From Rufibacter radiotolerans (GTDB taxonomy: Bacteria; Bacteroidota; Bacteroidia; Cytophagales; Hymenobacteraceae), in contig NZ_CP010777.1 in NCBI RefSeq assembly GCF_001078055.1, forward strand, positions 2,502,408 through 2,566,407: a stretch of DNA of 64,000 nucleotides. Direction: 5' to 3'. The position numbers were made by a program, and so were the translations under genes. Shown here piece by piece: positions 35,689 through 43,107 of the stretch. The notes beneath the pieces were generated by a model that had not been told where the DNA came from, made no database searches, and worked only from the letters and a program-made list of their open reading frames with translations. Position 1 is the stretch's first letter. Each line of letters opens with the position of its first letter.

Positions 35689-36396
35689 CTAAACAAATTC
35701 GCGAACGGGTTTGTTTACCCGGGCACGTGATTTAAGCTTAAAAACCTCATAGAGCAGAATCACCAGCAGAAACATGAGCATGGAGTACATACTATCTTCT
35801 GCGGGGATAGTGTAGAGTCTCAGGCCCACGTTATGGGCATTGTTGTACCAGACCACGGGAAGGGCCGTCAAGACCCCGTTCACTAGTAAAAACGGCACCA
35901 GATGTACCAGGTACGCCAGATAAAACCTGCCCAGTTTCTGGTATCTGAAAATGCCCCAATACGTCAATAATAACCCCGGAACCAGCAAGCATGTAAGCAT
36001 GGTGTACCACCGGCCCCAGAAAAGGACTGCCACCACCAGGTTGGCAAGGATCAGAAACCAGGTAAGGGCTGGCGCCAAAGGTTGCAGCCACTCCCGGCGC
36101 ACGTACGTGTTCAGGCATTCATATATAAAGACGCAGGCGTACGGCACCGTGACAAAGAACAGTACTTCCTCCAGGGGCAGGTTAAACACATAAATGCCCA
36201 CCAGATAATCAGGATTGAAGCCCCAGACGCCGTGCTGGGTAAAGAGGATGTCCCAGGTGATAAAGCAAAGGGCGCTCAGGGCCATGGCCGGAAAAAGAAA
36301 GCGCCAATTGGTATAGAAATGGACCCGCCGGTCAAAGGAAAGCACCAGCGGGAAAAAGATGGTGAAAAGGTTTAAGTATAGGTAAATGTAATTCAT
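35689..36396 (-). CDS. Lycopene beta-cyclase, CrtYc/CrtYd (CarR)-type membrane protein
   Basis: Converts lycopene to beta-carotene. The 235 residues form about six membrane helices arranged as two related halves, with PLEEVLFFVTVPYACVFIYE in the first and EDSMYSMLMFL in the second, the motifs of the heterodimeric/fused cyclases of Bacteroidota and fungi (CarRA-like). Its start overlaps the stop of the preceding unknown gene by 4 bp. Confidence 0.9.
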   Translation of the reverse strand: MNYIYLYLNLFTIFFPLVLSFDRRVHFYTNWRFLFPAMALSALCFITWDILFTQHGVWGFNPDYLVGIYVFNLPLEEVLFFVTVPYACVFIYECLNTYVRREWLQPLAPALTWFLILANLVVAVLFWGRWYTMLTCLLVPGLLLTYWGIFRYQKLGRFYLAYLVHLVPFLLVNGVLTALPVVWYNNAHNVGLRLYTIPAEDSMYSMLMFLLVILLYEVFKLKSRARVNKPVREFV

Positions 36397-36923
36397 AAGT
36401 TCAGGTTCTCTACCCGCCGCCGTTCATCCCCGGAAACCAGGTCTTTCCTTAGCAGGTAGTCACGCATTATTTTCATAGACTCCACCGGAATACCGGAGCG
36501 CGGGTGTCTAAGCATGGCGGCCATGAAGATCTTCTTGTCATCTTCCAGATGGTGGCTCATATTCAGGTACCGCGGTATATTGTACTCAATGGAATACCGC
36601 AGAAACCGTACCTCGGGGTCGGTTTTGTCCAGGGCCACCGCCTGCTCAAAATCTTCGGCCGAGGCCCGCAAATACTTGATCTTGTTGTAGGGGCTCCAGG
36701 CGTGTTTGGCCATAATGGCATTTGACACCGCCTTATACCCCAGTTTCAAGGGATCTTTGCCTTTGTACCTGGCCATCAAGCCATGGAACTCCTTTGCAAT
36801 TGCCTCATCTTTAGCTGCTTTCTGGTAATAGGACACCAAGGCGGTATGGCTGTAGGTTTCAGCAGTTTGCCAGAAAGAAACGAAAGCGAAGCAGAAAGTT
36901 AAAAGCAAAGAAGTCAAGTACAT
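36393..36923 (-). CDS. Unknown exported protein inside the carotenoid operon
   Basis: The 176 residues start with a hydrophobic signal-like segment (YLTSLLLTFCFAFVSF) and continue as a helical, charged protein without a domain I recognise (FEQAVALDKTDPEVRFLRYS looks like a short TPR-like section). It is packed between crtB, 1 bp upstream, and the cyclase gene, 4-bp overlap, so it is cotranscribed and probably coupled. A role in pigment assembly or in the envelope is only an inference from position. Confidence 0.75.
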   Translation of the reverse strand: MYLTSLLLTFCFAFVSFWQTAETYSHTALVSYYQKAAKDEAIAKEFHGLMARYKGKDPLKLGYKAVSNAIMAKHAWSPYNKIKYLRASAEDFEQAVALDKTDPEVRFLRYSIEYNIPRYLNMSHHLEDDKKIFMAAMLRHPRSGIPVESMKIMRDYLLRKDLVSGDERRRVENLNL

Positions 36924-36924
36924 T

Positions 36925-37773
36925 TTAAATGGTATTAAGCTGGTACCTAATATACGAACTTACCAGCAAAGTAAGCTTCGTTTTATCAGGCACTCTTACG
37001 CGTTCCGCCAGAATATGGGCGGCAGGCACTTGCTTTATTTTCTTAAAGAGCTTTAAATAATAGATATACGCCAGATAAACGCCAAGCCTGGTATCACGGG
37101 GCAAGCCAAGAATACCTTGGTACGCATGGTCAAAGTCCTGCTGGATGTTAGCCTCAATGTCATGTTTGTCCTGGTTACAGAAGGTAAGGAAATCTATCTC
37201 CGGGAAGTACACCCGGCCCCGGTCATGGAAATCGCTTTTGATGTCTCTAAGGAAATTCACTTTCTGGAAGGCGGCCCCCAGGGAGCGGGCCGGCGCCTTG
37301 AGGCGGTCAAACAGGGCATGGTCCCCTTCGCAGAAGACCCGCAGGCACATGAGGCCCACCACCTCGGCGGAGCCGTAAATATATTCCTGATAAAGGCTGC
37401 AGTCATAGGCGTGGTCTTCCAGATCCATTTCCATGCTGTGCAGGAACGCGTCGATGAACTCCTGGTCTATGTTGTACTGGTGCACCACCATCTGGAACGC
37501 GTGCAGCACCGGGTTCAGACTGATCTTCTCTTCCAGCGCCTGGGCCGTCTCGGTTTTGAACCGCTCCAGCAACACGGCCTTGTTGTGCATATGAAACGTG
37601 TCCACGATCTCATCGGCTAGCCGCACAAACCCATAGATGGCGTAAATAGGGTCATGGAACCGAGGGTGCAGCGTCTTTATGCCCAGGGTAAAGGACGTGC
37701 TGTAGCGCTTGGTAATGAGTTTGCTACACTCCAGCGTGGTGTTATCAAAAAGTTTCATAGCCGATAGCATCAT
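36925..37773 (-). CDS. crtB: Phytoene synthase
   Basis: Condenses two geranylgeranyl diphosphates to phytoene, the first committed carotenoid step. The 282 residues include FTLGIKTLHPRFHDPIYAIYGFVRLADEIVD with the first Asp-rich region, YGSAEVVGLMCL and LGAAFQKVNFLRDIKSDFHDRGRVYFP with the second. The ATG overlaps the crtI stop (ATGATG with TGA inside), the sign of coupling; an internal ATG at 37758 is also possible and would give a more usual N-terminus. Confidence 0.95.
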   Translation of the reverse strand: MMLSAMKLFDNTTLECSKLITKRYSTSFTLGIKTLHPRFHDPIYAIYGFVRLADEIVDTFHMHNKAVLLERFKTETAQALEEKISLNPVLHAFQMVVHQYNIDQEFIDAFLHSMEMDLEDHAYDCSLYQEYIYGSAEVVGLMCLRVFCEGDHALFDRLKAPARSLGAAFQKVNFLRDIKSDFHDRGRVYFPEIDFLTFCNQDKHDIEANIQQDFDHAYQGILGLPRDTRLGVYLAYIYYLKLFKKIKQVPAAHILAERVRVPDKTKLTLLVSSYIRYQLNTI

Positions 37774-39287
37774 GCGGGATGGGTTAATGGGTGTTCCTGG
37801 GGAGCAAATTCCTTTACAATTTCAGAGGCCACTACCTGGCCCGAGATCAGGGATGGCGGCACGCCGGGGCCCGGCACAGTCAATTGGCCGGTGTAAAACA
37901 GGTTGCGCACTTTTTTGCTTTTCATACTGGGCTTAAGCACCGCCGTCTGCAGGAGCGTGTTGGCCAGGCCGTAGGCATTGCCTTTAAAGGCGTGGTAATC
38001 TTTGATGAAATCTTGGTGGGCGTAGCTGCGCTTGAAAATAACGTGCGGCCTTATCTGCTGACCGGTAAGCCGCTCCAGGCGCTCCATGACCAGGTGGTAA
38101 TAGTGCTCACGGATATCTGAGGTGTCTTTCAGGTCCGGAGCGACCGGTATCAGGATAAACAGGTTCTCCTTGCCCGCGGGGGCCACCGATGGGTCTGTCT
38201 TAGACGGCACCGACACGTAGAACAGCGGCTTGGTAGGCCAGGCCGGGTTGGTGTAAATCTCCTGGGCGTGCGGCCCGAAGTCCTCGTCAAAGAACAGGTT
38301 GTGGTGCCGGAGCCCCTCCAGTTTCTTGTCAATGCCCAGGTAGAAAATGAGCGACGAGGGCGCCATCACGCGGGTGTCCCAGTATTTATCTGAGTAAGTC
38401 TGGAATTCCCGGGGCAAAAGCCTGGTCTCCAGATGGTGGTAATCGGCACCTCCTACTACCACGTCTGCCTCATAGGCACCTTGGTTGGTGACTACGCTTC
38501 TGATGGTGCCGCCCTGCATTTCCAGGCGCTGCACTTCCTCATTCAGCTTTATCTCCACGCCCAATTCCTGCGCCAGGGACACCATGCCTTCAATGATCTT
38601 GTACATGCCACCCATGGGGTACCAGGTACCCAACGACAGGTCGGCGTAGTTCATGAGGCTGTAGAGGGCTGGGGTGTTCTCGGGCAAGGCCCCCAGGAAC
38701 AGGACCGGGAACTCCATGATCTGTACCAACCGGGGGTGTTTAAAGTATTTGCGCACGTGCTTGGCCATGGACTGGAAAACGTCCAGCCGCAGCACATCTA
38801 CCATCAGCTTCACATCCAGAAACTCCGTGAGGGAGCGGCTGGGTTTGAAGACCAGGGTGTTGATCCCTACTTCATATTTATAGGCGGCTTGCTTAAGAAA
38901 GGCCCGCAGTTTGGCGCCGGCACCCGGTTCCAAGGACTCAAAGAGTGCCTCCAGCTCGGGCATGCCCGCCGGGAGTTCCATGGTATCCTTTTCGCCGTAC
39001 AGCACTTGGTAAGAGGGGTCTAGCCGTTCCAGGTGGTAATAGTCTGCGGTGGTTTTCCCGAACTTCTGGAAAAACTGCTCAAAAACGCCCGGCATCCAGT
39101 ACCAGCTGGGCCCCATATCAAAGGTGAACCCGTCAGAGGCAAAGACCCGCGCCCTGCCGCCGGCCATTTCGTTTTTCTCTAACACGGTGACGGCGTACCC
39201 TTCCTGGGCCAGGCAGGAAGCGGCCGCCAGACCGGCAAAACCGGCCCCAATTACTACTACTCTTCTTTTAGACTCACCGGTTTGCAC
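37770..39287 (-). CDS. crtI: Phytoene desaturase (CrtI type)
   Basis: FAD-dependent desaturase that turns phytoene into lycopene. The 505 residues start with VVVIGAGFAGLAAASCLAQE, continue with FTFDMGPSWYWMP and end with the typical FYTGQLTVPGPGVPPSLISGQVVASEI. The only start before the dinucleotide-binding motif is GTG at 39287. First gene of crtI-crtB-unknown-cyclase-ispH. Upstream, a TTTCAGC-N9-GCTGAAA inverted repeat (39335-39357) may be an operator. Confidence 0.95.
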   Translation of the reverse strand: MQTGESKRRVVVIGAGFAGLAAASCLAQEGYAVTVLEKNEMAGGRARVFASDGFTFDMGPSWYWMPGVFEQFFQKFGKTTADYYHLERLDPSYQVLYGEKDTMELPAGMPELEALFESLEPGAGAKLRAFLKQAAYKYEVGINTLVFKPSRSLTEFLDVKLMVDVLRLDVFQSMAKHVRKYFKHPRLVQIMEFPVLFLGALPENTPALYSLMNYADLSLGTWYPMGGMYKIIEGMVSLAQELGVEIKLNEEVQRLEMQGGTIRSVVTNQGAYEADVVVGGADYHHLETRLLPREFQTYSDKYWDTRVMAPSSLIFYLGIDKKLEGLRHHNLFFDEDFGPHAQEIYTNPAWPTKPLFYVSVPSKTDPSVAPAGKENLFILIPVAPDLKDTSDIREHYYHLVMERLERLTGQQIRPHVIFKRSYAHQDFIKDYHAFKGNAYGLANTLLQTAVLKPSMKSKKVRNLFYTGQLTVPGPGVPPSLISGQVVASEIVKEFAPQEHPLTHPA

Positions 39288-39334
39288 TCGTCAATGGTTT
39301 AGGAAGGATCAGATAGACTTATCCTGTTTACGTA

Positions 39335-39357
39335 TTTCAGCCTGAATATAGCTGAAA
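39335..39357. promoter_or_regulatory. Candidate operator upstream of crtI
   Basis: Perfect inverted repeat TTTCAGC-N9-GCTGAAA, 48 bp upstream of the GTG start of crtI. The size and place fit a regulator site; which protein binds is unknown (the CarH-like MerR protein is one option). Confidence 0.45.
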
Positions 39358-39438
39358 CAAAATTCATAAAACAGTACCATATTCTACCGTAAAAAGATAA
39401 ATTAACATTTGCCAAGGCACTGCCCAGCGGGTAACTGA

Positions 39439-39954
39439 CTAGTCACCTGAGGCATAGGGCGCCAACTGCACCTTCAGTTCTTTTCTGGCCAGGTGAATCC
39501 GGTTTTTAACCGTGCCAATGGGAAGGGAAAGCTTATCGGCTATCTCAGTGTACTTGAAACCGGTGTAGTACATCATGAATGGGGTGCGCAGGTCCTCAGA
39601 TAGTTTCTCAATGGCCGCGTAAATATCATTCATGGCAAACTCGCCGGAGGCCCCGTTCACCGCTACCATCCGCTCATCTCCGGGGAAAGACTGCGCATAA
39701 TCTGCAGTATCCAGAGAGCTGGAGCGCTTGGTCACTTTATTGTAATGGTTAATGAAGGTATTGCGCATAATAGTGTAGAGCCAGGCCTTCAGGTTGGTCC
39801 CCACTTTAAACTTGTCTTTGTTGACCAGGGCCTTGAGCAGCGTTTCCTGCACCAGGTCCTTAGCATCATCACTGTCTCTGGTCAGATTGTAAGCTGCTGG
39901 CCGGAGCGTAGGAACCAATTTTTCAACTACCGAAGAAAATTCTAACGCCGTCAT
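39439..39954 (-). CDS. ECF-type RNA polymerase sigma factor
   Basis: The 171 residues contain region 2 (DSDDAKDLVQETLLKAL and LKAWLYTIMRNTFINHYNK) and region 4 (YTEIADKLSLPIGTVKNRIHLARKEL), so the protein directs RNA polymerase to a special promoter set. No anti-sigma gene is next to it. It lies between crtI and the CarH-like regulator, with 151 bp before crtI, suggesting it activates the carotenoid genes under light or stress, as similarly placed sigma factors do in other pigmented bacteria; this is inference. Confidence 0.92.
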   Translation of the reverse strand: MTALEFSSVVEKLVPTLRPAAYNLTRDSDDAKDLVQETLLKALVNKDKFKVGTNLKAWLYTIMRNTFINHYNKVTKRSSSLDTADYAQSFPGDERMVAVNGASGEFAMNDIYAAIEKLSEDLRTPFMMYYTGFKYTEIADKLSLPIGTVKNRIHLARKELKVQLAPYASGD

Positions 39955-40049
39955 TTTGTTTAACTTTTAAAGTGAACTGTTAAACAAGAATACGGAATTA
40001 ATTTCTCTTTAGCTGTACTCTGTTTAATAATTTTAGTTAATCCTTAAAC

Positions 40050-40088
40050 ATTATACTGAAATCTGGGCAAAGTGCAATATTGGTACAC
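40050..40088 (-). promoter_or_regulatory. Candidate promoter/operator of the sigma-factor gene
   Basis: On the reverse strand TTGCAC (40077-40072), 16 nt, TATAAT (40055-40050). The imperfect inverted repeat GTGCA-N7-TACAC (40072-40088) covers the -35-like element, as an operator of a light-sensitive repressor would. The TATAAT form is unusual for Bacteroidota, so confidence is low. Confidence 0.35.
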
Positions 40089-40286
40089 ATACTATGAAGC
40101 AGACAAAAGTCCATAGCGCGGATTTCTCTCCCGTCGCTTCAGTGCATGACAATACAAAAATTTGCTAAAAGCTGTGTTTACAGGGCGTTATATGGATTTG
40201 AGGCAAGATTCACCCCAATATATATGTGACTTGCAGACCGCCAGATTCAATAATAGCCACTTTGGAAAACCGCGTATCAAAAAGAA

Positions 40287-40350
40287 TGCACCTGCCTGGT
40301 GTTTTGGGGCCGTTTTTAGAAAAACGGCCCCAAAACACCAGGCAGGTGCA
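40287..40350. repeat. Palindromic repeat copy 11: 31-bp perfect inverted repeat
   Basis: Arms 40287-40317 and 40320-40350 are exact complements around AG. The family core (GTTTTGGGGCCGTTTTT) is flanked by TGCACCTGCCTGG outside, which also pairs exactly. It could form a very stable cruciform or RNA hairpin. Confidence 0.96.
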
Positions 40351-40482
40351 GGAAAAGTAGAGAAGAGTATGGGTTGTAAGCAATTGCTGGTCTTACAGAA
40401 GTTGGCCTTGGAAAACCAAACTGTTTAACTAAATGTAAAAACCCTTCAACAATCCTTAACAGAAATAGAAAAGACCCAAAGG

Positions 40483-40519
40483 CGTTTTAAGCCTTTTTTT
40501 CGGAAAATAGGCCTAAAGC
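40483..40519. repeat. Palindromic repeat copy 12, covering the stop of the CarH-like gene
   Basis: CGTTTTAAGCCTTTTTTTC then GGAAAATAGGCCTAAAGC. The TAG stop codon of the regulator gene (40515-40513) is inside the right arm. Confidence 0.82.
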
Positions 40520-41427
40520 AGCTCGGCTTCTATTTTAGCTTCAGATACTTTCTGAATCCAGAGTTCCAGGGCGTCTAAGGATTTGGACAGCACCACCTTG
40601 GCAGGCATATCTTCCTGCGCATAACTGTTCAACTGGGCGCCGCAGACCAGCACCTCCTGCGCAGACACCTCTTCAGATAGCTGTTTGAGGTATTCCAGCA
40701 CAGATACTTTAAGCACCGGGGTAGTGAGCACCGAGAATAGGTAGGCAGGTTGGTATTGCTGCGCGGCCCGCACCAAGTCTGCCAACGGAAGGTGCTGACC
40801 TAAATAAAGGGTAGAGAACCCGGCGGACCGGAGCAGGTAGTGGGCAAACAGCAGAGACAATTCATGCAACTCCCCTTCCGGCAGGAAAAGAATCACCCGG
40901 GGCGATTTTTTACCAGAGGGTATGGGCAGGCCATCTATGGCCACCAGCATTTTCTGCCGGATCAACTGGCTCATGAAATGCTCATGGGCCGGGGTGATGT
41001 TGGCCGTTTGCCAGAGCATGCCAATCTTATACAGGAACGGATAGACCACCTGCCGCACAGACACCGGGAAACCCAATTGTAGAATTGCACGGTGCAGCAC
41101 GCGCTCAAAGAGCACCTCGTCCAGTTCCACCATGGCCACAATCAGTTGGTTGATGAACTGCTCCTGCCCCAGGTCAGTGTCGGTGAGTTTCATCACTTCC
41201 TGGGCAATCTCTGTGGGGGGTAGTTGCGCTATCTTGGAGATCTTGTAGCCTTCCTGGTACAGCAGGGCCACGTTGAGCAGATTCTTAAGATCAGCGTCAT
41301 CATAATACCGGATGTTGGTATCTGTCCGTTTGGGTTGCAGCAGGTTGTAGCGCTGTTCCCAGATACGGAGCGTGTGGGCTTTAATGCCCGAAAGATGTTC
41401 CAACTCCTTTATAGAGTAGTAGGCCAC
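40513..41427 (-). CDS. MerR-family regulator with cobalamin-binding domain (CarH/LitR-like photoreceptor)
   Basis: The 304 residues have an N-terminal MerR helix-turn-helix (YSIKELEHLSGIKAHTLRIW, Arg-Tyr wing at 40-42), a helical bundle and a B12-binding Rossmann-type domain. In the bundle, Trp139 and the pair Glu149-His150 form the W-x9-EH motif of CarH proteins. His188 in EGELHEL matches the lower cobalt ligand. CarH proteins use adenosylcobalamin to sense light and release DNA on illumination. The residue after Trp139 is Gln, where characterised CarH has His. The start is GTG. It lies 29 bp after crtZ, probably one operon. Confidence 0.86.
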   Translation of the reverse strand: MAYYSIKELEHLSGIKAHTLRIWEQRYNLLQPKRTDTNIRYYDDADLKNLLNVALLYQEGYKISKIAQLPPTEIAQEVMKLTDTDLGQEQFINQLIVAMVELDEVLFERVLHRAILQLGFPVSVRQVVYPFLYKIGMLWQTANITPAHEHFMSQLIRQKMLVAIDGLPIPSGKKSPRVILFLPEGELHELSLLFAHYLLRSAGFSTLYLGQHLPLADLVRAAQQYQPAYLFSVLTTPVLKVSVLEYLKQLSEEVSAQEVLVCGAQLNSYAQEDMPAKVVLSKSLDALELWIQKVSEAKIEAELL

Positions 41428-41456
41428 AGGTGGAGAGTTTAATAAGAAACGATGTG

Positions 41457-41906
41457 TTAACGCTTCCGCGCGATCCTGATGAATTTAGGGTGCACCCACA
41501 GCATGCCAAAAGACTCTGAGCCGTCACGGCCCTTGGTCTTATGGTGTACCTTGTGCGCGATGTCCAGGGCCCTGAGATAGGTGTTTGACGTTTTCCCGAA
41601 GAGCTTGGCCCGCCGGTGAATATACAAGTCATGCACAAAGAAATAAGCCGCCCCATACAAGGTAATGCCTACCCCAATCCAGAACCGGTAGTCCAGTGCC
41701 ACTGTACCATAGATGAAACAAAGCGCCGCAATTACCCCATAAAAGGCAAAGGATACGTCATTAAGCTCAAACAGATGGTTGTGCTTCTTGTGGTGCGATT
41801 CATGAATGCCCCACAGGAAACCGTGCAGCACATATTTATGCACCGCCCACGCCACCAGTTCCATGGTTACAAAAGTCCCTAAAACGATAACCGCGTTGAT
41901 CAGCAT
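41457..41906 (-). CDS. crtZ: Beta-carotene 3-hydroxylase (CrtZ type)
   Basis: Di-iron membrane hydroxylase that makes zeaxanthin from beta-carotene, or astaxanthin together with CrtW. The 149 residues carry all four histidine clusters of the fatty acid hydroxylase superfamily: HKYVLH (23-28), HESHH (35-39), HDLYIH (92-97) and HKVHH (118-122), between membrane helices. The CarH-like gene follows after 29 bp, tying pigment modification to the light sensor. Confidence 0.94.
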   Translation of the reverse strand: MLINAVIVLGTFVTMELVAWAVHKYVLHGFLWGIHESHHKKHNHLFELNDVSFAFYGVIAALCFIYGTVALDYRFWIGVGITLYGAAYFFVHDLYIHRRAKLFGKTSNTYLRALDIAHKVHHKTKGRDGSESFGMLWVHPKFIRIARKR

Positions 41907-42090
41907 ACTCTCTCAACCAGAAGGTTTGCTAATTGTTTAAATGAAACAGAAAGTTTAAAGATACGGAGATTTCCAGAGGAAGAAATCAGATTTTTACCAA
42001 GCCCCGGCCACATGCGGGTTCTCCTGCCCGCAGGGCCCAGCATTTATATTAGAGGCCCGTCCGTGCGGAGCAGGAAGTCTTATAGTAAGC

Positions 42091-42903
42091 TTACCAGACA
42101 ATAGACTGTTTTTCCAGGAACGCCTGGAAGCCGCGTTGGCAGTCATGCGTGGCCCGGGAGAGGGCGTTCCGTTCGGCACCGTATTCCAGGGCGTCTTTCA
42201 AAGGCAGCTCCTGCACGTGGGCGATCATTTCCTTGATGGTTTCCATGGACTGGGCCGAGTTCTGGGTGCACAGTTTCTGGGCCATTTCGGCTACCCGGAA
42301 ATCTATCTCCTCCTCTGCCACCACCTCGGTGACCAGCCCTATTTCGCGGGCCTTTTCAGCAGTGATCAGGTCACCGGTCAAAAGCAGTTCCTTGGCCTTA
42401 GCCTCCCCTATTTTCCGAAGCAGGAAGATCTTCTCAATGGCGGGCAGAAACCCGATTTTCACCTCGGTGTACCCTAACCTTGCCGAAGGCACGGCATAGG
42501 TAAAATCACAGACCGTGGCCAGGCCGCAACCGCCGGCAATGGCGTGCCCCTGCACCTTGGCTATCACTACTTTTTTAAGGGTATAGATCTGGTAGAACAG
42601 CTGCATGAGGTGCGTGGAATCCTCCAGGTTTTTCTGGAAAGACATATGCGACAGTTGCTGCATGTATTCCATGTCTCCGCCCGCGCAGAAAATGGGCCCG
42701 GCCGCCTGCAGCACAATCACCTTGCATAGCTCATCATTCTCAGCGTAGTCCAGCGCCTCTTTCAGCTCGGTGACCACCTGTTCGTTGAGCGCGTTCCGTT
42801 TCTCTGGCCGGTTAAGCGTGATGTAGCCCACCCGGTCTGTGCAGACGTAAGTTATGTATTGCAACGCTATGGTTTCTGAAGGGGTCATGGTCGTACTGTT
42901 CAT
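42091..42903 (-). CDS. Enoyl-CoA hydratase/isomerase family protein
   Basis: Crotonase-fold enzyme of 270 residues acting on CoA thioesters. Visible are ITLNRPEKRNALN, the first oxyanion-hole region FCAGGDMEYM, VQGHAIAGGCGLATVCDF as the second, and YTEVKIGFLPA. The acidic residue pattern is compatible with hydratase or a related activity (for example methylglutaconyl-CoA hydratase); the exact substrate cannot be told. Two possible starts (42903 and 42888) differ by five codons. Confidence 0.9.
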   Translation of the reverse strand: MNSTTMTPSETIALQYITYVCTDRVGYITLNRPEKRNALNEQVVTELKEALDYAENDELCKVIVLQAAGPIFCAGGDMEYMQQLSHMSFQKNLEDSTHLMQLFYQIYTLKKVVIAKVQGHAIAGGCGLATVCDFTYAVPSARLGYTEVKIGFLPAIEKIFLLRKIGEAKAKELLLTGDLITAEKAREIGLVTEVVAEEEIDFRVAEMAQKLCTQNSAQSMETIKEMIAHVQELPLKDALEYGAERNALSRATHDCQRGFQAFLEKQSIVW

Positions 42904-43063
42904 ATTACTTTGTACGAAGCAAGGCGGTGAAAGATAAGGTTTCTTCTGCCCAAATTGCCCTTATCCCTTACTATTCTTCTGCTCCTGTCCCTTATAAAAT
43001 CAAAGCCTATCCTTACCAAATACGTCAGATAATAATCTCCTGAAAAGCCACGCTGCCGGGTTT

Positions 43064-43103
43064 CTGTTTTACGCCTTTTTTCCAGAAAACAGGCGTAAAA
43101 CAG
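43064..43103. repeat. Palindromic repeat copy 13 (ACGCC/GGCGT variant)
   Basis: CTGTTTTACGCC...GGCGTAAAACAG. The central GGCC of the family is replaced on both arms in a matched way, so pairing is kept. It lies 5 nt after the comEC stop. Confidence 0.9.
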
Positions 43104-43107
43104 TTTT

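Larger units (their letters stand above)
39955..40512. other. Intergenic region with sigma-factor promoter and two palindromic repeats
   Basis: Between the sigma gene start and the end of the CarH-like gene lie a candidate promoter with an overlapping inverted repeat (40050-40088), the largest palindrome of the window (40287-40350) and the start of repeat copy 12. No coding region is convincing here. Confidence 0.65.
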
